Of a stretch of 16,062 nucleotides of DNA, positions 11,962-16,062 are shown piece after piece. Source of the DNA: Verrucomicrobiota bacterium (GTDB lineage: Bacteria; Verrucomicrobiota; Verrucomicrobiia; Chthoniobacterales; UBA10450); contig QHQU01000165.1 of assembly GCA_003219925.1 (NCBI GenBank), positions 1 through 16,062 on the forward strand, written 5' to 3'. Below the pieces are notes generated by a model. It made no database searches. It was not told where the DNA came from and saw nothing but the letters and a program-made list of their open reading frames with translations. Positions within the stretch are counted from its first letter, which is position 1. Every line of letters begins with the position of its first letter. A program made the position numbers and the translations under genes.

Positions 11962-12872
11962 AATTTGGTTAACATTAATACGGCAAACAAAAGCGGCAGA
12001 TAAATTATTGACGACAAAAAAAGGAGTCGCGCGCTGCCGGTGTTCCCAGTGCGATGAAAACGCAGCGCGACCGCGGTGAAAAGTCCTCCCAGAATAATTT
12101 CCGCCAACAGATAAATCGAATTCGTCATCCCGATAAACGCCGGCGTTCCTGCGATCAATAGAAGGAGCATGCAAAAAAGAACGGCCTGACTGGCACTGCG
12201 AACTCCAGTTTCATCGTCGCTCGAGAGCATGCGAAATCCGGCTTGCGCGTAATCGCGACGACAGAGCCAGGCGATAGCGAAGAAGTGCGGGATTTGCCAG
12301 ATGAAGACGATCGCGAACAAAGTCCAGGCTCCGAAATCGAGCGAGTCGCGAGCAGCCGCCCACCCAATCAGAGGCGGAAGCGCGCCTGGAATCGCGCCGA
12401 CCAGCGTGTTGGTCGTGGTGATGCGCTTGAGCGGGGTGTAAGCAAGGACGTAAATGACGACGGTGAGCGCGGTGAGAAGGGTTGCCAGAAAATTTGTGGT
12501 TAGGGCGAGATAAACAATCCCGATAAGCGCCATAAAACAACCCAAAATCAAAGCACTGCCTGCCCGCATTCTGCCGGATGGGACCGGGCGCATTCGAGTC
12601 CGAGACATTAAGGCATCGAGATCGCGCTCCCACCATTGATTTAGCGCAGACGCGCCGGCAGCGGCCAGGGCAGCGCCCACCAGGACATTGAATAAACGAA
12701 CAAGATCGACCGGACCACGCGTCCCGACATAAAAACCGACCCCGGTCGTAACTAGCACCAAAAACGTCAGGCGCGCTTTGATCAACTGCGAGAAATCGGA
12801 CAATCGTCCGTGCTCTGCGATTTGCGCTGTTGCAGCGTCAGCAGCGGGCTGTTGGTAGTCCGTGCTTTTCAT
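11958..12872 (-). CDS. ctaB: Protoheme IX farnesyltransferase (heme O synthase)
   Basis: A 304-residue UbiA-superfamily membrane enzyme that adds a farnesyl group to heme B to give heme O. The first aspartate-rich motif is NQWWERDLDALMSRTRMRPVPSGR (78-101), with Asn78, Asp84 and Asp86 for Mg-pyrophosphate binding. The second region is YTPLKRITTTNTLVGAIPGALPPLIGW. IWQIPHFFAIAWLCRRDYAQAGFRML is a strong CtaB signature. About nine transmembrane helices are visible, and the length is normal. It overlaps ctaA upstream and sco downstream, in both cases as ATGA, so translation of the three is probably coupled. Confidence 0.95.
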   Translation of the reverse strand: MKSTDYQQPAADAATAQIAEHGRLSDFSQLIKARLTFLVLVTTGVGFYVGTRGPVDLVRLFNVLVGAALAAAGASALNQWWERDLDALMSRTRMRPVPSGRMRAGSALILGCFMALIGIVYLALTTNFLATLLTALTVVIYVLAYTPLKRITTTNTLVGAIPGALPPLIGWAAARDSLDFGAWTLFAIVFIWQIPHFFAIAWLCRRDYAQAGFRMLSSDDETGVRSASQAVLFCMLLLLIAGTPAFIGMTNSIYLLAEIILGGLFTAVALRFHRTGNTGSARLLFLSSIIYLPLLFAVLMLTKL

Positions 12873-13900
12873 GCAATGACCGGATCAGATTTTGCCCGTC
12901 GTGATGCAGAAAATTCCGAGGGCGTTTCGTTTTGACGAAAGCAAAATGCGCAAATGATCGCGCCGAGACCGAGAAGCGCCGCTCCTAGAGCCACATGCGC
13001 GGTCGCAACGTCAGCAGCTTTGTTGCTCAAAATTGTCCAGGCGCCGAGAGTAAGTTGTACCAAAACGCCGATGAGCCAGGCGGTGGAAAGTCCGCGCAAC
13101 GGCGAAATTTTCTCCCGGTGCGCCGAAACGAAGAACCAGATCACTCCAATGGCGACGAGAACAGCGTCGAAACGATGCGCCATTTGCAACCAGATTTGCG
13201 CGGCGGAGACGTCCGACATCGCGATGGTGTCGCGTGCGGCGTTAATTTTGGCGATTGCGGCTGCGCTGGTGTCGGGAATCCATTGGCCATAGGCGGTCGG
13301 GAAATCGGTGATGGCAAGATCGCGATGCTGATGGCGCATGGTCGCGCCAAGCGCGAGTTGCAGATAGATGAATACCGTCGTTGTCAGGGCGACGCCGCGC
13401 AATGATTTAGCGCGACCAGCGACCGCGGCTGGAGCGCGCCAGGATCGCGAAGTCACCAACGCGATGATGACAACCAAACCGAAGAAGGCCTGCGCCAGGC
13501 AGGCATGAAAGATTCCGATTTCATCTTTCAGCATCGTCACGCGCAAACCACCAAGAACGCCTTGCAAGATGACGGCGCCGACCGCAGCGACGCCGAGGAT
13601 ACGAACCCAACGGCGTGGATCTACCAACCAAAGCCACACTGCCAGGATAATTGTAAGAAATCCGACGGTGGAGGCGATCAAACGATGAGTGTGCTCAAAG
13701 AGAATCCCGCCAATCCATTTCGAGGCGGGAAAGAGAAACATATTGTAGCCAAAAGTGGTCGGCCAATCCGGGACGGCGAGGCCCACGCCCTTGCTTGTGA
13801 CCATACCGCCGCTGCAAATGAGGAGAAGCGTTGCGAAGGCAGTGAACCAGGCGAAGCGGTTTAGCCAGATTGTGGATTTTGGTTCGGACCCGACGTTCAT
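12869..13900 (-). CDS. ctaA: Heme A synthase (CtaA/COX15 family)
   Basis: A 343-residue membrane enzyme that oxidises the heme O methyl group to the formyl group of heme A. Eight transmembrane helices are arranged as two four-helix halves. The four expected heme-ligand histidines are seen: FEHTHR (His70, with His72), GIFHACLAQ (His132), MAHRFDA (His242) and TAHVALG (His302). CSGGMVTSKGVGLAVPDWP (29-47) is the family N-terminal loop with its conserved acid. The loop at about 155-165 (RAPAAVAGRAKS) includes 15 bases identical to the intergenic palindrome at 2209-2223. The ATG start lies after a plausible promoter and after the family A repeat that separates it from coxB. Heme A use implies an aa3 or caa3 type oxidase. 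Confidence 0.93.
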   Translation of the reverse strand: MNVGSEPKSTIWLNRFAWFTAFATLLLICSGGMVTSKGVGLAVPDWPTTFGYNMFLFPASKWIGGILFEHTHRLIASTVGFLTIILAVWLWLVDPRRWVRILGVAAVGAVILQGVLGGLRVTMLKDEIGIFHACLAQAFFGLVVIIALVTSRSWRAPAAVAGRAKSLRGVALTTTVFIYLQLALGATMRHQHRDLAITDFPTAYGQWIPDTSAAAIAKINAARDTIAMSDVSAAQIWLQMAHRFDAVLVAIGVIWFFVSAHREKISPLRGLSTAWLIGVLVQLTLGAWTILSNKAADVATAHVALGAALLGLGAIICAFCFRQNETPSEFSASRRAKSDPVIA

Positions 13901-13915
13901 TTTTCGAAACGAGTT

Positions 13916-13943
13916 AGAATAATCGCGGATGACGCGCGCACAA
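13916..13943 (-). promoter_or_regulatory. Possible promoter for ctaA-ctaB-sco
   Basis: On the minus strand TTGTGC (13943-13938) and TATTCT (13921-13916) are separated by 16 bases, giving a start about 10 bases before the ctaA ATG. This would let the heme A genes be transcribed apart from the cox genes, across the repeat that divides them. Consensus match only. Confidence 0.35.
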
Positions 13944-13972
13944 AATGCCGGGCGTGCTGTGCTTCCTCTCCT

Positions 13973-14102
13973 GGGGAACGCGGGCTGCTAGCCCGCAGTT
14001 GCCGGCAGCCTGCCGGCAACACCCATGCACGCCCAGCGATTGATCCTTCCAAATAGTCTCGGCAAGCTGCCGAGACTTGCAGGCTGGCAGCCTGCGCTCC
14101 CC
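13973..14102. repeat. Composite REPIN-like element, family A, copy 2 (130 bases)
   Basis: Same four-hairpin structure as 4866-4996. The right half is nearly identical, including the full 25-base end at 14078-14102. The left end differs by several bases, but the hairpin arms have changed in pairs: GCGGGCT with AGCCCGC instead of GCAGGCT with AGCCTGC. The left foot reads GGAA instead of GGAG. It fills the gap between coxB and ctaA. Confidence 0.9.
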
Positions 14103-14127
14103 AGAAGGTGATTGTGCCGCCGTTGCG

Positions 14128-15048
14128 TTAACTGGCGGGACTCGCTGACGGCGAAGGCGCTGGCTGATTGCCGGCCGGTGGTGCCGCCTGATTCGCTGGC
14201 TTGGGTGCACCAGGCGGTGGCACAGTTCCGGGTGATGGTCCCGGCGGAGGCTCGCCCGGCGAACGTTGCATTGGTGGCGGAACCTGCGATTGGGCGGCCA
14301 TGTCAGCGCGCTCTTTCAACCACGCCTGATAATCCGCCGGCGTATCGACGACGACACTGCCTTTCATACTGTAATGTCCGAGACCGCAAAGTTGTCCGCA
14401 GATCACTTCGTAAGTGCCGGCCTTAATCGGTTTGAACCACATTGGAATGATCGAACCGGGAATCGCATCTTGGGCGATGCGCATGTGCGGCAAACAGAAA
14501 TTGTGGATCACATCCTTGGAGGACAATTCAATAATAACAGAGCGGTTAAGCGGAACGTGTAATTCGCCCGGAACAACGATGTCATCCTTGGCGGCCGGAT
14601 CGTTGTTGTCGAGACCTAGGGGGTTTGAATTGCTCACCAGGTCGACATCGCGCCGGCCAAAGGTGCCGTCAGGTCCGGGAAGATGGAAGGTCCAGTTAAA
14701 TTGCTGCCCGACCGCATGGACAAGGATGGCATCGCGGGTTTCGGGAAATTGATTCACGCGCTTGGCCCACAACGGCACAGCGAAGCCAACGAGGAGCACG
14801 GCTTCAATCAAGACCACGGCGAATTCCAAATGGGTGGAAATACCGCTGGTTACACCTTCGTGATCGGCCACGGGATGGCGGCTGCGATGATAACGAACGA
14901 GGCAATATAGGAAAAAGGCCAACCAACCGACGAAAAGCGCGCCCATGAACCAATGGCAAAACTCGATGATGTGATCGATCTGATAGCCGTGCTCGGACGC
15001 GTTCGGCGGCATACCGAACAATTCGTTAATCAGGGCAAGCCTACTCAT
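14128..15048 (-). CDS. coxB: Cytochrome c oxidase subunit II
   Basis: A 306-residue subunit that receives electrons from cytochrome c or an equivalent donor through the binuclear CuA centre. Two N-terminal transmembrane helices (about 31-52 and 75-95) precede the periplasmic cupredoxin domain. CuA ligands are His182 (VIHNFCLPHMR), Cys217, Cys221, His225 and Met228 (CGQLCGLGHYSM). The residue between the cysteines is Gln219 rather than the usual Glu, which binds only through its backbone carbonyl, so the site should still form. Trp119 lies in the electron-entry strand (QFNWTF). Residues about 255-306 are a Pro-rich disordered tail; there is no fused cytochrome c domain. The start overlaps the previous gene's stop by eight bases. 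Confidence 0.95.
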   Translation of the reverse strand: MSRLALINELFGMPPNASEHGYQIDHIIEFCHWFMGALFVGWLAFFLYCLVRYHRSRHPVADHEGVTSGISTHLEFAVVLIEAVLLVGFAVPLWAKRVNQFPETRDAILVHAVGQQFNWTFHLPGPDGTFGRRDVDLVSNSNPLGLDNNDPAAKDDIVVPGELHVPLNRSVIIELSSKDVIHNFCLPHMRIAQDAIPGSIIPMWFKPIKAGTYEVICGQLCGLGHYSMKGSVVVDTPADYQAWLKERADMAAQSQVPPPMQRSPGEPPPGPSPGTVPPPGAPKPANQAAPPAGNQPAPSPSASPAS

Positions 15049-15313
15049 ATTGCGACAAATCTTCCTCGATCAATTGCTCGTATGGTTCCAGCTGATGGCG
15101 AGCGCAACGCCAGAGATGAAAGCTAAAGGCGCCGATTCCGCCCAACACCGACATGACAATGAACATTAATGCCCAGATTGCGATGGCGAGGTGTTGCACA
15201 TTTGCCGGAGGAGGACCGCCAACGTCGGCATAATTTCCGAAGCAGGTGGAGCAGCCGAAGCTTTGCGTCAAAGACGCGCAAAATAAAACGGCAAAAACCA
15301 AAATCGCTTTCAT
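15041..15313 (-). CDS. Small CxxC membrane protein of the oxidase operon
   Basis: A 90-residue protein of unknown function. It has a signal-peptide-like start (MKAILVFAVLFCASLTQSFG), then CSTCFGN with Cys21 and Cys24 just after the likely cleavage site, then one transmembrane helix (LAIAIWALMFIVMSVLGGIGAF), a His-Leu-Trp-Arg-Cys segment and an acidic cytoplasmic tail. I recall similar short CxxCFG-plus-helix proteins near oxidase genes in other phyla, but have no name for them. A metal or heme ligand role for the cysteine pair is only a guess. The ATG at 15313 overlaps the preceding stop as ATGA and is preferred to a longer frame inside the upstream gene. Its stop overlaps the coxB start. Confidence 0.72.
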   Translation of the reverse strand: MKAILVFAVLFCASLTQSFGCSTCFGNYADVGGPPPANVQHLAIAIWALMFIVMSVLGGIGAFSFHLWRCARHQLEPYEQLIEEDLSQYE

Positions 15314-15519
15314 GTGATCAAACGCAGCCGTTTCATTTTCCGATAGAACAATATGCCGTAAACAATCAACACCACGGCCGAGACAAAGGACGCGATGGCC
15401 CCGGTCCGATAAACCGGCTCGCCCACGGTCAAATCGACCCAAACGCAATAGCAGCCGATACCGAGTGCGAGCAGGGTGGAGAAGACGATAAAAACAATGT
15501 GAAAACCTTTGATAGACAT
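15310..15519 (-). CDS. Small two-helix membrane protein of the oxidase operon
   Basis: A 69-residue protein with two transmembrane helices, about 6-28 (FHIVFIVFSTLLALGIGCYCVW) and 40-60 (AIASFVSAVVLIVYGILFY), and a basic C-terminus (RKMKRLRLIT). No family is recognised. Its ATG shares one base with the coxD stop codon (TAATG), and its own stop overlaps the next ATG as ATGA. Such tight coupling on both sides argues that it is a true member of the operon, perhaps an accessory or assembly subunit. Confidence 0.72.
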   Translation of the reverse strand: MSIKGFHIVFIVFSTLLALGIGCYCVWVDLTVGEPVYRTGAIASFVSAVVLIVYGILFYRKMKRLRLIT

Positions 15520-15860
15520 TAGCGGACGATAGGGTTGTACCAGGCCAGGTAGGTAAGCCAGAAGAGTCCGAAGACGAAAAAGCCGGTGAAAATGAGAATG
15601 CGATAGATCAGGCGCTTTTCTGCCGACAAGTGCATGAAGATGGCGGCAACGAGCCCCGCTTTGAAGGTGGCGACGAGGAGTGCCACGGCCACGTTTGCTT
15701 TTTGCGTGCCGAAATTCACATAGGAGAGGGCGACGGTGATGGCAGTGAAAGCGAGGAGCGTTGCGCCGACCATCAGATATCCGCGAACGTGACGGCGCAC
15801 CTCGTGCGCGTATTCCTCGGTTTCGTGTTCGACTGGCGAAATATCGGGCGGATTATTCAT
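15519..15860 (-). CDS. coxD: Cytochrome oxidase subunit IV-like protein (COX4_pro/CyoD type)
   Basis: A 113-residue small subunit of the heme-copper oxidase. After an acidic N-terminus (PVEHETEEYAHEVRRHVRGY), three transmembrane helices follow: about 29-50 (LMVGATLLAFTAITVALSYVNF), 55-78 (ANVAVALLVATFKAGLVAAIFMHL) and 86-107. ATFKAGLVAAIFMHLSAEKRLIYRI is the characteristic loop and helix of the subunit IV prokaryotic family. The ATG at 15860 is two bases after the coxC stop codon. Confidence 0.87.
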   Translation of the reverse strand: MNNPPDISPVEHETEEYAHEVRRHVRGYLMVGATLLAFTAITVALSYVNFGTQKANVAVALLVATFKAGLVAAIFMHLSAEKRLIYRILIFTGFFVFGLFWLTYLAWYNPIVR

Positions 15861-15862
15861 CG

Positions 15863-16062
15863 TTAGAGAAGATAGAAGAGGGGGAACACGAAAATCCAAA
15901 CCAGATCGACGAAGTGCCAGAAAAGGCCGGCCACTTCCACACGATTGGCCAGATGTTCCGGGTTGTGCCGATAGATGCGGGTGCTGGCCGGAAGCATCAT
16001 ATAACAAAAAACGAGCACGCCGCCGAGGACGTGCGCACCGTGCAAGCCGGTGATGGTAAAAT
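15863..16062 (-). CDS. coxC: Cytochrome c oxidase subunit III, C-terminal part (cut by the window edge)
   Basis: About 65 C-terminal residues of subunit III, running off the right edge. FTITGLHGAHVLGGVLVF includes the family's conserved His-Gly-x-His pattern, and the end, RVEVAGLFWHFVDLVWIFVFPLFYLL, is the standard last helix with WHFVD. Two to three transmembrane helices remain in view. The N-terminal four or so helices and presumably coxA lie beyond the window. It is the first visible gene of the minus-strand oxidase operon. Confidence 0.93.
   Translation of the reverse strand, partial: FTITGLHGAHVLGGVLVFCYMMLPASTRIYRHNPEHLANRVEVAGLFWHFVDLVWIFVFPLFYLL

Noticed and set aside
15314..15448. 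Longer start for the CxxC protein
   Set aside because: It would overlap the upstream small gene widely and put the signal peptide inside the protein.

Overview
The window looks like chromosomal DNA of a soil-type Verrucomicrobiota bacterium (Chthoniobacterales-like). This is inference from gene content, the style of the cytochrome oxidase cluster, the moderately high GC and the dense intergenic palindromes; there is no rRNA or other marker to prove it. No tRNA, rRNA or CRISPR was found.

Layout. 1-1500: two minus-strand type II toxin-antitoxin modules. The first is BrnT/BrnA, with the toxin gene broken by one extra base; the second is a Phd/YefM antitoxin with a YoeB-like toxin. 1628-3874: minus-strand genes for a small anchored Pro/Thr-rich protein, a cytoplasmic sulfite-oxidase-like molybdopterin protein and a UVR-motif protein. 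3962-9508: plus-strand genes for a XerC/D recombinase, a 588-residue membrane-anchored protein of unknown function, a small basic unknown protein, an isolated nuoA, a Dabb-domain protein and a GT4 glycosyltransferase. 9691-10557: an RfbA-type nucleotidyltransferase. 10669-11142: a REP-associated tyrosine transposase (RAYT) between two near-identical repeats. 11308-16062: a minus-strand terminal-oxidase operon, read as coxC (partial), coxD, two small membrane proteins, coxB, ctaA, ctaB and sco, most of them joined by ATGA-type overlaps. Heme O and heme A synthesis, CuA delivery and the oxidase subunits are thus made together.

The most striking feature is the repeat landscape. At least five distinct palindromic families have the architecture of REPINs: two inverted REP units, each a short tetranucleotide foot (GTGG, GTAG or GGAG) followed by a hairpin. 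They sit at gene ends, directly against a start codon, around the RAYT, and once in frame inside the glycosyltransferase. Only one RAYT is present, and its expected catalytic tyrosine reads as cysteine.
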